The notes under the pieces: model-generated
The model's input: only the letters and a program-made list of their open reading frames with translations
Databases searched by the model: none
What the model was told of the DNA's origin: nothing
Shown: in pieces, positions 37,122 to 45,611 of the stretch
How the letters are laid out: each line of letters begins with the position of its first letter
Position numbering within the stretch: position 1 is the stretch's first letter
Source of the DNA: Lewinellaceae bacterium
GTDB lineage: Bacteria; Bacteroidota; Bacteroidia; Chitinophagales; Saprospiraceae
Assembly: GCA_020636225.1 (NCBI GenBank)
Contig: JACJYI010000006.1
Coordinates: 206,501 to 270,500, forward strand
DNA: 64,000 nt
Direction of reading: 5' to 3'
Position numbers and translations under genes: made by a program

Positions 37122-38942
37122 TCATTCTTCCTCCTGGTCCGGGACGACACTGAAGTAGGTTTGCATCTTCCTGGCCACGGATTCCCCGGCCACGTTCGCC
37201 CACTCTTCCGGTTCGGCGGCCATCAGTTTTTTCACGGAGCCGAAATGCTTCAGCAGCTTCTGGGCTGTCTTGTCTCCGACACCGGGGATGCCGGTAAGCT
37301 CGGTTTTCAGGAAGGATTTGCTGCGCTGATTGCGATGGAAGGTGATGGCAAACCGGTGGGCTTCGTTTCTCGCCTGCTGGATGACCTTCAGGGCTTCTGA
37401 TTTCTTGTTGATGTACAGGGGGAGCGGATCTTCCGGGAAGTAGATCTCCTCCAGGCGCTTGGCAATGCCCACGATGGTGACCTTCTTGTACAGGTCCAGT
37501 TTCTTCAGGCTTTCCACGGCAGCGCTGAGCTGGCCTTTTCCCCCGTCAATGATGATCAGTTGGGGCAAGGGCTGCTCCTCGTCCAGCAGTCGCTTGTAGC
37601 GGCGGTAGACCACTTCCTCCATGCTGGCGAAGTCATTGGGTCCTTCCACGGTCTTGACGTGATAGTGCCGGTAATCTCCCTTGGAGGGCTTGGCATTCTT
37701 GAAGACTACACAGGAGGAAACCGGATGGGCACCCTGGATATTGGAGTTGTCGAAGCATTCGAGGTGAAAGGGGAGCTCCTGCATGTGCAAGGCGTCCTTC
37801 AATGCGGTCAGCACCCGTTCCACCGGGGTCTGTTTGCTGGTTTTGTTGATCGATTGCTGCCGTTTCTGGAGCAGGAAATAGTCCACATTCTTCTGGGACA
37901 TGTCCAGCAGTTTCTTCTTGTCGCCGCGCTGTGGGACGATGATCTTCACTTCCTCTTCGAGGTAGGTGATGGGGAAGGGAACAATGACCTCGGGAGTGAT
38001 GCTGTTGAACCGCTCGCGCAGGTGCTGGATGGTATAGACCAGAAGGTCTTCCGGTTCCTCATCCAGGTTCTTGACCATTTCCTGGGTGTAGGTATTGATC
38101 ACCGCACCATTGATCACCTTCAGGTAATTGACATATGCGGACTTGTCATCCGAGGCGATCGAGAAGACATCGACGTCCCGGATCGCCGGGTTGACCACTA
38201 CGGATTTGCTCTGGTAGTCCTCGAAGGCCTCGAGCTTGATCTTGACCTGATGGGCCGCTTCGAACTCCAGCTTGTCGACGTGGTCCTGCAATTCCTGTTG
38301 CAGGTGCCGCTTGACCTCATTGAAGTTGCCGGAGAGCATGTTGCGGATCTGATCCACCTTGTGCAGGTATCCCGCTTCGTCTTCCAGGCCTTCGCAGGGC
38401 CCCAGACAGTTCTTGATATGGTATTCCAGGCAGACCTTGAACTTGCCTGCCTCGATATTGGCCTGGGAAAGATTCAACGCGCAGGTGCGCAGGGTAAAGA
38501 GTTTTTTGATCAGGTCCAGGACGATGGCCGTTCGGTGCTTGGAGGTGTAGGGGCCGAAGTAGGTCGAACCGTCCCGGATCACCCTGCGGGTAAAGAACAC
38601 CCGGGGAAAGCGTTCTTTCTTGATACAGATATAGGAGTAGCTCTTGTCGTCCTTGAGATTGACGTTGTACCGCGGTTGATGCTTCTTGATCAGGGAATTC
38701 TCCAGGAGCAGGGCATCATGTTCCGTCTCGGTAATGGTGTATTCCAGTCGCTGTGCTGCCTTGATCATCACCCGGGTCTTGTAATACTCCTGCTTTTTTG
38801 ACCCGAAATAGGAACCGATCCGCTTCTTCAGGTTCTTGGCCTTGCCGACATAGAGGATGGTGCCGTCTTCCGACAGGTATTTGTAGATCCCCGGTTCGTC
38901 GGGGAGGGAAGGAAGCATGGCCTGATAGTCGGCGTTGGTCAT
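37122..38942 (-). CDS. uvrC: Excinuclease ABC subunit C
   Basis: A 606-aa UvrC, the nuclease that makes both incisions in nucleotide excision repair. Domains in order: GIY-YIG nuclease at about 15-95 (GIYKYLSEDGTILYVGKAKNLKKRIG), a cysteine motif near residue 160-175 (CLEYHIKNCLGPCEG), the UVR/UvrB-binding motif at about 205-240, the RNase H-like C-terminal nuclease (LECFDNSNIQGAHPV, LIIIDGGKGQLSAA), and a helix-hairpin-helix at the end (LTGIPGVGDKTAQKLLKHFG). All parts are present. It has its own promoter box 17 nt upstream of the ATG. uvrA and uvrB are not nearby. Confidence 0.97.
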   Translation of the reverse strand: MTNADYQAMLPSLPDEPGIYKYLSEDGTILYVGKAKNLKKRIGSYFGSKKQEYYKTRVMIKAAQRLEYTITETEHDALLLENSLIKKHQPRYNVNLKDDKSYSYICIKKERFPRVFFTRRVIRDGSTYFGPYTSKHRTAIVLDLIKKLFTLRTCALNLSQANIEAGKFKVCLEYHIKNCLGPCEGLEDEAGYLHKVDQIRNMLSGNFNEVKRHLQQELQDHVDKLEFEAAHQVKIKLEAFEDYQSKSVVVNPAIRDVDVFSIASDDKSAYVNYLKVINGAVINTYTQEMVKNLDEEPEDLLVYTIQHLRERFNSITPEVIVPFPITYLEEEVKIIVPQRGDKKKLLDMSQKNVDYFLLQKRQQSINKTSKQTPVERVLTALKDALHMQELPFHLECFDNSNIQGAHPVSSCVVFKNAKPSKGDYRHYHVKTVEGPNDFASMEEVVYRRYKRLLDEEQPLPQLIIIDGGKGQLSAAVESLKKLDLYKKVTIVGIAKRLEEIYFPEDPLPLYINKKSEALKVIQQARNEAHRFAITFHRNQRSKSFLKTELTGIPGVGDKTAQKLLKHFGSVKKLMAAEPEEWANVAGESVARKMQTYFSVVPDQEEE

Positions 38943-38959
38943 ATCGGATGGTCTGACCT

Positions 38960-38967
38960 CAAAAGTA
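38960..38967 (-). promoter_or_regulatory. Putative -7 promoter box (TACTTTTG) of uvrC
   Basis: Minus-strand TACTTTTG 17 nt upstream of the uvrC ATG at 38942. Confidence 0.5.
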
Positions 38968-39002
38968 GGATAAGGCGCTGGTATGCAGGCAATGCCGAGG
39001 GG

Positions 39003-40001
39003 CTATCCCTGGTCCTGGTCCAGGTGTTGCCAGATGACATCTTTCAGGGCCTGCAGGTTCAGCCCCGATACGGCGGAGATGAACAGGTAGGGAACACCTG
39101 CGGGCAATTCCGGTTCAAGCAGGCGCATCAGTTCCTCGTCAGCCATGTCACATTTGGTAATGGCCAGGAGGCGGGGTTTGTCCAGTAATTCCGGATTGTA
39201 CATGCGCAATTCGTTCTCCAGGATCTCGTATTGCCGGGAAATGCTTTCCGCATCGCAGGGGATCATGAACAGGAGAAGGGCGTTGCGTTCGATATGACGG
39301 AGAAAGCGGTGGCCGAGGCCTTTTCCTTCGTGGGCTCGTTCGATGATCCCGGGGATATCGGCCATGATAAAGGAGCGATGGTCGCGGTAGGGGACCATGC
39401 CGAGATTGGGGACCAGGGTGGTAAAGGGATAGTCGGCGATCTCCGGCTTGGCGGCCGAGATGGCGGCCAACAGGGTGGATTTACCCGCGTTGGGGAAGCC
39501 GACCAGTCCGACATCAGCGAGGACCTTGAGCTCGAGGATCTTCCATTCTTCCAGTCCCGGCTCACCGGGTTGGGCGTATCGGGGTGTTTGATTGGTCGGG
39601 GTGGCAAAATGGGCGTTGCCCTGTCCGCCACGGCCGCCCGATACCAGGACCCGGGTCTCCCCGTCTTCCGTGATCTCAAAGGCGACCTCGCCGGTTTCAG
39701 CATCGCGGGCCACGGTTCCCAGGGGCACTTCGAGAATGACGTCCTGGCCGGTGGCTCCGGATTTACGGCTGCTGCCCCCGGGCTGGCCGTCGCCGGCAAT
39801 GACGTGTTTGCGGTATTTCAGGTGGAGGAGGGTCCAGAGCTGTTTGTTACCGACCAGGATGATCGATCCGCCCTTTCCGCCATCGCCGCCATCGGGACCC
39901 CCCTTGGGGGTCATCTTGTCGCGATGGAAATGGGCGGACCCGGCGCCTCCCTTCCCAGAGCGGCAGCAAATCTTGACGTAATCGACGAAGTTCTGGTCCA
40001 T
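39003..40001 (-). CDS. obgE: Obg family GTPase
   Basis: A 332-aa GTPase (Obg/CgtA) that binds the 50S subunit and links ribosome maturation to stress control. The glycine-rich Obg fold occupies about 1-158 (CCRSGKGGAGSAHFHRDK, GGDGGKGGSIILVG). The G domain follows: P-loop GFPNAGKST, DYPFTTLVPNLG, DIPGIIERAHEGKGLG, ITKCD in place of NKxD, and SAVSGLNL. The optional C-terminal OCT domain is absent, as is common outside Firmicutes and Proteobacteria-like forms. It begins 11 bp after adk, with which it forms an operon. Confidence 0.96.
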   Translation of the reverse strand: MDQNFVDYVKICCRSGKGGAGSAHFHRDKMTPKGGPDGGDGGKGGSIILVGNKQLWTLLHLKYRKHVIAGDGQPGGSSRKSGATGQDVILEVPLGTVARDAETGEVAFEITEDGETRVLVSGGRGGQGNAHFATPTNQTPRYAQPGEPGLEEWKILELKVLADVGLVGFPNAGKSTLLAAISAAKPEIADYPFTTLVPNLGMVPYRDHRSFIMADIPGIIERAHEGKGLGHRFLRHIERNALLLFMIPCDAESISRQYEILENELRMYNPELLDKPRLLAITKCDMADEELMRLLEPELPAGVPYLFISAVSGLNLQALKDVIWQHLDQDQG

Positions 40002-40012
40002 AGGCCGGGCGA

Positions 40013-40591
40013 TCAGTCGATCAGACTGTCGATGACCCCGGTCAGACGTTGGAAAATCTCATCAATGGATCCAATTCCCTGGACCAGATGCGACTTGCCA
40101 ATACGCCGATAATGGTCAGAGACAGGGGTGGTTTCATTCTTGTAGACCTCGATCCGCTTGCGGATGATGGACTCGTCATTATCGTCCGGACGGCCGGAGG
40201 TCTCCCCCCGCATGAGGATGCGCTTGACGATCTCTTCCTCATGGACATCCAGGGCGACCAGACCGGTGATCTCTTCGTTCTTTTCTGCCAGGAAGGCATC
40301 GAGGGCTTCCGCCTGGGCAACCGTACGGGGGAATCCGTCAAAAATGAATCCGCGGGTCTCCCCCACGCTGTTCACCTTGTTGCGGAGCATGCCGATGGTC
40401 ACTTCATCAGGGACCAGCTGTCCCTTTGCCATGTATGCCTTGGCTTTCTGGCCGAGCGGGGTGTCGTTCTCCATTTCATAGCGGAACAGGTCGCCCGTGG
40501 AGATATGGGTCAGACCATAATGTTCGACCAGTTTAGCGGCCTGGGTTCCTTTACCTGACCCGGGAGGGCCAAAGAGGATCAGATGGATCAT
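40013..40591 (-). CDS. adk: Adenylate kinase
   Basis: A 192-aa adenylate kinase interconverting AMP, ATP and ADP. P-loop GPPGSGKGTQ lies at residues 7-16; FDGFPRTVAQAEALD is the AMP-binding motif. The lid region is short (RGETSGRPDDNDESIIRKR), without the zinc-binding cysteines of the long form. I start at MIHLILFGPP (40591), since the open frame upstream includes the promoter side. A TATTTTTG box is 21 nt upstream. The adk-obgE pair is a housekeeping operon. Confidence 0.97.
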   Translation of the reverse strand: MIHLILFGPPGSGKGTQAAKLVEHYGLTHISTGDLFRYEMENDTPLGQKAKAYMAKGQLVPDEVTIGMLRNKVNSVGETRGFIFDGFPRTVAQAEALDAFLAEKNEEITGLVALDVHEEEIVKRILMRGETSGRPDDNDESIIRKRIEVYKNETTPVSDHYRRIGKSHLVQGIGSIDEIFQRLTGVIDSLID

Positions 40592-40612
40592 AAAAGGTCT
40601 TTCGTGTAGGGG

Positions 40613-40620
40613 CAAAAATA
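40613..40620 (-). promoter_or_regulatory. Putative -7 promoter box (TATTTTTG) of adk-obgE
   Basis: Minus-strand TATTTTTG 21 nt upstream of the adk ATG at 40591. Confidence 0.5.
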
Positions 40621-40641
40621 GACAAAAAGCATGAGGGCATG

Positions 40642-41193
40642 CTATCGGGATGCGGTGAGATTCCCCTGGATGACATTCCGTCCGCCCGCGATTTTCGGCT
40701 TCCAGTAGCTGGACTGTGAAATGTTCTCCCGGATGACACCCCTGCTGGAGGTGCTGTGGATGACGGTAATCCCATCCGGTTCATTCGATTCCACCAGCGC
40801 GACATGGAATACCTTTCCATTGCGGGTGAAATAGACCAGGTCACCGGCCTTCAGGTCCGCCACGCGGGTGGCTTCGCCTGTCTGGGCCTGCAAGCCGGAT
40901 TGGTGCGGGAGATGGATGTCCACCTGCCCCAACACATAGCTGGTGAAACCCGAGCAGTCGAATCCGGTTTGCGGGGTGGTCCCGGCATAGGAATATTTCG
41001 TGCCGATGTGCCTGGCGGCGGAAGTCCGGATCTCCTCTCTCATGGACCATTCCGCGTGTTTGGCCGGATGATATTCCGGCGCGCGGGTGGTGGTCCGGGC
41101 CACCTGGCAACCGGAACCGAGAAGGAGGGCAAAGGGGATGATCAGGAACAGGGATCGCCGAAGTCCGGGCTTCAGCACAGCGGATCGAATCAT
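40642..41193 (-). CDS. NlpC/P60 peptidoglycan endopeptidase, lipoprotein
   Basis: A 183-aa lipoprotein: signal peptide MIRSAVLKPGLRRSLFLIIP with lipobox LGSGC. The NlpC/P60 catalytic domain follows: Cys in TGFDCSGFTSYV, the second residue His in VFHVALVES and the third His in VIHSTS. These cysteine peptidases cut peptide bonds in peptidoglycan stem peptides, between D-Glu and the diamino acid. Residues AARHIGTKYSYAGTTPQ before the catalytic Cys are typical for the family. The start at 41193 was chosen because the signal peptide begins there; the open frame continues upstream. It lies 98 bp from the omega-amidase gene on the same strand. Confidence 0.9.
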   Translation of the reverse strand: MIRSAVLKPGLRRSLFLIIPFALLLGSGCQVARTTTRAPEYHPAKHAEWSMREEIRTSAARHIGTKYSYAGTTPQTGFDCSGFTSYVLGQVDIHLPHQSGLQAQTGEATRVADLKAGDLVYFTRNGKVFHVALVESNEPDGITVIHSTSSRGVIRENISQSSYWKPKIAGGRNVIQGNLTASR

Positions 41194-41291
41194 GACAGGT
41201 ATGCGTTTGTCCCCTTCTTGTACGCAAGGCTGTCCATCAAGGTTACCTGTCAGGCAGGGTTTTCCCTGGTCCAATGGCCGGTAAAGGGCGA

Positions 41292-42068
41292 TCAGAGGTT
41301 GATGGTGACATCATCCCGATCCTCCAGGAATGGGAATCGCTGGCGCCAGCCGTCCAGGCTGTCCTTCTGCAGGGTGACCTGCTGGGTCGTTTCTGCGAGG
41401 GTGCTCAGGGACAGGATCTCTCCCCGGTAATCGAGGATCATGGTGTCACCCCAATAGTCATGCCCGTTGTCATCACGGCCGATGCGATTGACGCCGGCGA
41501 CATAGGCCAGGTTTTCAATGGCCCGGCTCTTCAGGAGGTGTTGCCAATGCATCCGGCGAGGTTCGGGCCAGTTGGCGACAAACAGCAGCAGGTCATAGCC
41601 GACTGTATTGCGACACCAGGAGGGGAAGCGGAGATCATAGCAGATCAGGGGACAGATCCGCCATCCCTTCCATTCGGCGATCAGTCGTTCATGTCCTGCC
41701 GTATACACCTGGTCCTCCCCCGCCATGGAGAACAGGTGTCGTTTGTCGTAGTGGAGGATGATCCCGTCGGGTTGGACCCAGAGGAGGCGATTGTAGTAGG
41801 CTTCATTCTGATGAATGATGAGACTACCGGTGATGACCGCTCCCGTCTCATGAGCCAGTTCCACCATCCATTCAGTGGTCGGACCACCCGGTGGTTCGGC
41901 GATCTTTTCCGGTTTCATGGAAAATCCGGTGGTGAACATCTCGGGCAGGACAATGAGATCCGTCTCTCCGGCGAGGTCCCGGACCTTCCAGCTGAACATC
42001 TGACGATTGAGGCGGGCGTCTTCCCAATAGAGGAAGGACTGGATGAGGGACAGGCGCAGTTCGTTCAT
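41292..42068 (-). CDS. Nitrilase-superfamily omega-amidase (YafV-like)
   Basis: A 258-aa carbon-nitrogen hydrolase. The Glu-Lys-Cys triad is visible: Glu in VLPEMFTTGFSM, Lys in HYDKRHLFSMAG and Cys in PLICYDLRFPSWCR. The sequence resembles YafV/NIT2 omega-amidases, which hydrolyse alpha-ketoglutaramate or alpha-ketosuccinamate and thus repair by-products of transaminase reactions; substrate assignment is by family resemblance only. Cytoplasmic, no signal peptide. The gene is separated from rplY by a strong terminator and only a weak TATTTTCA-like box precedes the start. Confidence 0.88.
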   Translation of the reverse strand: MNELRLSLIQSFLYWEDARLNRQMFSWKVRDLAGETDLIVLPEMFTTGFSMKPEKIAEPPGGPTTEWMVELAHETGAVITGSLIIHQNEAYYNRLLWVQPDGIILHYDKRHLFSMAGEDQVYTAGHERLIAEWKGWRICPLICYDLRFPSWCRNTVGYDLLLFVANWPEPRRMHWQHLLKSRAIENLAYVAGVNRIGRDDNGHDYWGDTMILDYRGEILSLSTLAETTQQVTLQKDSLDGWRQRFPFLEDRDDVTINL

Positions 42069-42122
42069 GCTTGAAAATAGAGAAAAACATGATTTCCAGG
42101 AAGGCTATGCCGGCCGTAAATA

Positions 42123-42155
42123 AAAAAACCTCCCCCGAAACGGAGGAGGTTTTTT
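42123..42155. terminator. Rho-independent terminator of rplY
   Basis: An inverted repeat of A6-CCTCC and GGAGG-T6 with an inner CCG-AAA-CGG pairing. It is 25 bp downstream of the rplY stop; the runs on both sides would allow use in either direction. Confidence 0.9.
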
Positions 42156-42179
42156 GTCGTATCGGACGATCACCGAAGG

Positions 42180-42773
42180 TTACTTCCCGGCAGCTTCTGC
42201 AGCCGCAGCCGCAGCAGTCGCACTTCTCAGTGCACGCGGGATCTCCACCTGGCAGATCGGAATGTTCGGAGACACCAGGACCTCGATCCCTTCCGGAATC
42301 TCGATCTCCTTGACCCTCATGGACTGGCCCAGTTCAAGACGATCCACGTTGGCGATGAGCTCGTCGACCAGCTTTTCCGGGGTGGTCTTGATCTTGATCC
42401 TGCGAAGCAGGTGGAGCATCTTACCCCCGGAACGCACGCCCTTCGCTACACCGGTCAACGTGACCGGTACTTCGACCTTGATGGAACGCTTGGGGATCAA
42501 TTCCTGGAAATCGATGTGAACGATCTCCTCCGTGGTCGGGTGGAACTGGATGTCCTTGAGGATGCACTTGTGAGCCGCACCTCCGATAGTGATTTCAGCC
42601 AGCTTGAACGCCGGGGTATACACCAGATTTTTCAACTCCTTTGCCGTGGTAGAGAAATTGATGTTCTTCTCCCCGTAAATGCAGCAGGGAACTCCGCCGC
42701 CGTTTCGTACGGCCTTGGTGGCTTTCTTTCCTGTGTCAGGACGAGCTTCTCCGGTGATCTTAACGTATTCCAT
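42180..42773 (-). CDS. rplY: 50S ribosomal protein L25/general stress protein Ctc
   Basis: A 197-aa bL25 of the long (Ctc) form: the N-terminal 5S rRNA-binding beta-barrel (MEYVKITGEARPDTGKKATK, GGGVPCCIYGEKN) and a second C-terminal beta domain (VEVPVTLTGVAKGVRSGGKM). An alanine-rich tail ends the protein. I start at MEYVKI (42773). It binds 5S rRNA in the large subunit. The gene is 83 bp downstream of prs; a promoter box lies between them, though prs-rplY cotranscription, common in bacteria, is also possible. Confidence 0.96.
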   Translation of the reverse strand: MEYVKITGEARPDTGKKATKAVRNGGGVPCCIYGEKNINFSTTAKELKNLVYTPAFKLAEITIGGAAHKCILKDIQFHPTTEEIVHIDFQELIPKRSIKVEVPVTLTGVAKGVRSGGKMLHLLRRIKIKTTPEKLVDELIANVDRLELGQSMRVKEIEIPEGIEVLVSPNIPICQVEIPRALRSATAAAAAAEAAGK

Positions 42774-42798
42774 ATTGATGCCTTTGTAAAATAGCACG

Positions 42799-42806
42799 CA
42801 AAGATA
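42799..42806 (-). promoter_or_regulatory. Putative -7 promoter box (TATCTTTG) of rplY
   Basis: Minus-strand TATCTTTG 25 nt upstream of the rplY ATG at 42773. Confidence 0.5.
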
Positions 42807-42856
42807 AGGGGTTCAACGATAAAATACAGAGAATGAAGGGCTTTTTTGAGAAAAAT

Positions 42857-43789
42857 CTATCCTTCCACGAAAAGAGCGGAGATGGACCGATGTTCGTGCG
42901 TATTCCGAATGGCCTTGGCGAACAGCTTGGCTGTGGACAGGACCTTGATCTTCGGTGAGTCGGACTGCAGGGGTATGGTGTCGCAGACGATCAGTTCCTG
43001 CAGGGATGAATTGGCAATATTCTCATAGGCCTTGCCCGACAGGACCGGGTGGGAACACATGGCCTTGACGCTTTTTGCCCCTTTGTCCATCAACGCATCA
43101 GCCGCCTTGCAGAGGGTTCCGGCCGTATCGATCAGGTCGTCCACCAGGATGACATCAGCATCCTTGACCTCCCCGATCACCGTGATGCCCGCAACCTCAT
43201 TCGCGCGTTTGCGATGCTTGTCGCAGATCACCAGGTCCCGACCGAAATACTTGGCGTAGGTGCGGGCACGCTTGACGCCCCCGACGTCCGGTGAAGCGAA
43301 GATCACCGAATCCAGGTTCTGCTTTTGCAAATAGGGAATGAAGATGGCCTCACTGCGGAGGTGGTCGACCGGAATATCAAAGAATCCCTGGATCTGATCG
43401 GCATGGAGGTCCATGGTCATGATCCGGTGGGCACCCGCAGCCTGCACAAGGTTGGCCACGAGTTTGGCACTGATCGGTACTCTGGGCTTGTCCTTCCGAT
43501 CCTGACGGGCATAGCCGAAATAGGGCATGACCGCGGTGATGTAGCCAGCCGATGCCCGCTTGGCAGCATCGATCATCAAGAGGAGTTCCATCAGGTTGTC
43601 CGTCGGTGAAAAGGTCGACTGGATCAGGAACACATAGGCTCCGCGCACAGACTCATTGATAATGGGCTGCATCTCCCCGTCGCTGAAACGCTGCAGGGTG
43701 ACATTGCCCAGGCTGTAACCGTAATAATCGGCGATCTTTTCTGCCAGATATCGGGAATGGGTGCCTGAGAAAAGTTTGACTTCGACCAT
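42857..43789 (-). CDS. prs: Ribose-phosphate pyrophosphokinase
   Basis: A 310-aa PRPP synthase, normal length. It makes phosphoribosyl pyrophosphate for purine, pyrimidine, His and Trp synthesis. Motifs: the ATP-binding loop MPYFGYARQDRKDKPR, TMDLHADQIQGFFDIPVDHL, and the PRPP loop DDLIDTAGTLCKAADAL. The open frame continues upstream for 62 codons, but the conserved N terminus MVEVKLFSGTHSRYLA starts at 43789 and a TACCTTTG box lies 18 nt before it. It provides the substrate for the purine pathway in which purD acts. Confidence 0.97.
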   Translation of the reverse strand: MVEVKLFSGTHSRYLAEKIADYYGYSLGNVTLQRFSDGEMQPIINESVRGAYVFLIQSTFSPTDNLMELLLMIDAAKRASAGYITAVMPYFGYARQDRKDKPRVPISAKLVANLVQAAGAHRIMTMDLHADQIQGFFDIPVDHLRSEAIFIPYLQKQNLDSVIFASPDVGGVKRARTYAKYFGRDLVICDKHRKRANEVAGITVIGEVKDADVILVDDLIDTAGTLCKAADALMDKGAKSVKAMCSHPVLSGKAYENIANSSLQELIVCDTIPLQSDSPKIKVLSTAKLFAKAIRNTHEHRSISALFVEG

Positions 43790-43807
43790 GGTATGCGGGG
43801 GTTTGGG

Positions 43808-43815
43808 CAAAGGTA
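43808..43815 (-). promoter_or_regulatory. Putative -7 promoter box (TACCTTTG) of prs
   Basis: Minus-strand TACCTTTG 18 nt upstream of the prs ATG at 43789. Confidence 0.5.
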
Positions 43816-43939
43816 CAAAACCGACGGGAGGCTCCATCCGGATTTTAACGGGCACTTTCCTCCTGTCAAACTCGGACCAATCGGTTAATTTGATGCCTCG
43901 TTTGTCCAGGAATTCCTCCTGGACCAGAACTGAACACCT

Positions 43940-45385
43940 ATGGCCCTTTCCTTTTCTCATATCCGGATGCCCCATGTGTTCACCCTCCTGGTCGGGGTGA
44001 TCCTCTTCTGCAGTCTGTTGAGTTATATCGTTCCGTCGGGCACATTCGATCGAGAGGAGAAACAGGTCGGCACGCTGACCCGGACCATGGTCGTACCCGG
44101 TACCTTCAAGGAACTACCCAAGGCATACAGCGTGACCGGACTGATCCTCCCGCAAGAGGTCGAGGGTCAGGCATCCCCTGTCAGCCTGGTCCAGTTCATC
44201 AGCGCCATCCCCCGGGGACTGGAACAGACAGCGGACATCATCTTCCTAATCTTCCTGATCGGGGGCGTGTTCGGGATCCTCCAGCGAACCGGGATGATCA
44301 CCGCCATCATTCACGGTCTGGTGACCCGATTCTCAGGGTCGGGGCCCTTGTTGACCATCATCCTCATGCTCACCGTGTCCATAGCGGGTTCTACCTTGGG
44401 CATGGGGGAGGAATTCATTCCCCTGGTCCCGATCTTCCTGTATGTGGCCAAGGAGCTCGGGTATGACCGGATCTATGGCCTGGCCCTGGTCATGGTGGCG
44501 GCAGACGTCGGCTTTGCCGCGGCAACCACCAATCCTTTCACCGTCCAGATCGCCCAGGGCATTGCCGAAGTGCCCCTGGGCAGTGATCTCGGGTTCCGGG
44601 TGATCTTCTATCTCACCTGCATGACCGCCACCCTGGCCTATATGCTGGCCTATGGCCGACGGATCAAGAACCAGCCCGAACGTTCGATCATGGGCATGGA
44701 TACCTTCCATATCAAGGGATTGGAACAGATCACCTATACCCTGACCCGTGCTCATATCTGGATCGCGGTGATGTGTGCCGTCCTGTTCATCTCCATTATC
44801 TATGGTGTCCAGACCCAGGGCTGGTGGCTGGCCGAGATGAGTGGCGGATTCCTCCTGATGGGGGCTGTGGCCGCCTGGATGGCCGGCATGACGGCCGACC
44901 AGACCGTCAGCGCCTTTGTCAAGGGCATGGAAGAAATGGTCGTCGCGGCCCTGGTGGTCGGATTTGCCAAGGGAATCCAGGTCGTCATGGAGGATGGCCA
45001 GATCATGGATACCTTCATCCAGTATGCCGCCAGTCTTCTGGACGGCTTTCCCCGGATCATTGCCGCAGAGGGAATGCTGGCCTTTCAGTCCATGCTCAAT
45101 TTCTTCATCCCTTCCGGATCAGGCCAGGCGGCCACCACCATGCCATTGATGGCCCCTCTCGCCGACCTGCTGGGCATCAGCCGGGATTCGGCCGTCTTTG
45201 CCTTTACCTGCGGGGATGGGTTCTCCAACACCATCATTCCCACGTCGGGTGTGTTGATGGCCATGCTGGCCCTGGCGGACATTCCCTATCCCAAATGGCT
45301 GCGATTCATGCTGCCCCTCTTCGGGATCCTGATGACCCTGTCGGCCATTTTCCTGGCCATTGCGGTGTGGATGAATCTGGCGTAA
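43940..45385 (+). CDS. YfcC family transporter
   Basis: A 481-aa polytopic membrane protein with about 11-12 predicted helices. It matches the YfcC/C4-dicarboxylate-carrier-like group (ion transporter superfamily): N-terminal MPHVFTLLVGVILFCSLLSYIVPSGTFDR, GGVFGILQRTGMI, GSTLGMGEEFIPLVPI, AATTNPFTVQIAQGIA and NFFIPSGSGQAATTMPLMAPLADL near the C terminus, where the two re-entrant-type motifs resemble each other. Substrates in this family are poorly defined (dicarboxylates, peptides or basic amino acids have been proposed). It is transcribed divergently from prs. Downstream is the repeat array. Confidence 0.88.
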   Translation: MALSFSHIRMPHVFTLLVGVILFCSLLSYIVPSGTFDREEKQVGTLTRTMVVPGTFKELPKAYSVTGLILPQEVEGQASPVSLVQFISAIPRGLEQTADIIFLIFLIGGVFGILQRTGMITAIIHGLVTRFSGSGPLLTIILMLTVSIAGSTLGMGEEFIPLVPIFLYVAKELGYDRIYGLALVMVAADVGFAAATTNPFTVQIAQGIAEVPLGSDLGFRVIFYLTCMTATLAYMLAYGRRIKNQPERSIMGMDTFHIKGLEQITYTLTRAHIWIAVMCAVLFISIIYGVQTQGWWLAEMSGGFLLMGAVAAWMAGMTADQTVSAFVKGMEEMVVAALVVGFAKGIQVVMEDGQIMDTFIQYAASLLDGFPRIIAAEGMLAFQSMLNFFIPSGSGQAATTMPLMAPLADLLGISRDSAVFAFTCGDGFSNTIIPTSGVLMAMLALADIPYPKWLRFMLPLFGILMTLSAIFLAIAVWMNLA

Positions 45386-45561
45386 TGGGATAGTTTTCGC
45401 AAGAGGGAGTTGGGATAAACCCGGGAGCATGCCGAATGATTATCGCCATGTCCTTGACGGTATTGGGTTGGTGAATCGGAGAACTGGAGAAACGGAGAAC
45501 TGGAGAATCGTCAGGCACTTTCCTGCTCGGTTCGGCAGCTGTCTTCGGGGTGTTTTGTCAT

Positions 45562-45582
45562 CATTTTTGCAGGGCAAAAATG
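45562..45582. terminator. Hairpin downstream of the YfcC-type transporter
   Basis: A perfect 9-bp stem (45562-45570 and 45574-45582) with a 3-nt loop, 176 nt after the transporter stop. It has an internal T5/A5 stretch. It may be a late terminator or part of the edge of the repeat array. Confidence 0.45.
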
Positions 45583-45611
45583 CCGCCAAAACAGAGTTGA
45601 AGGCGCGTTGT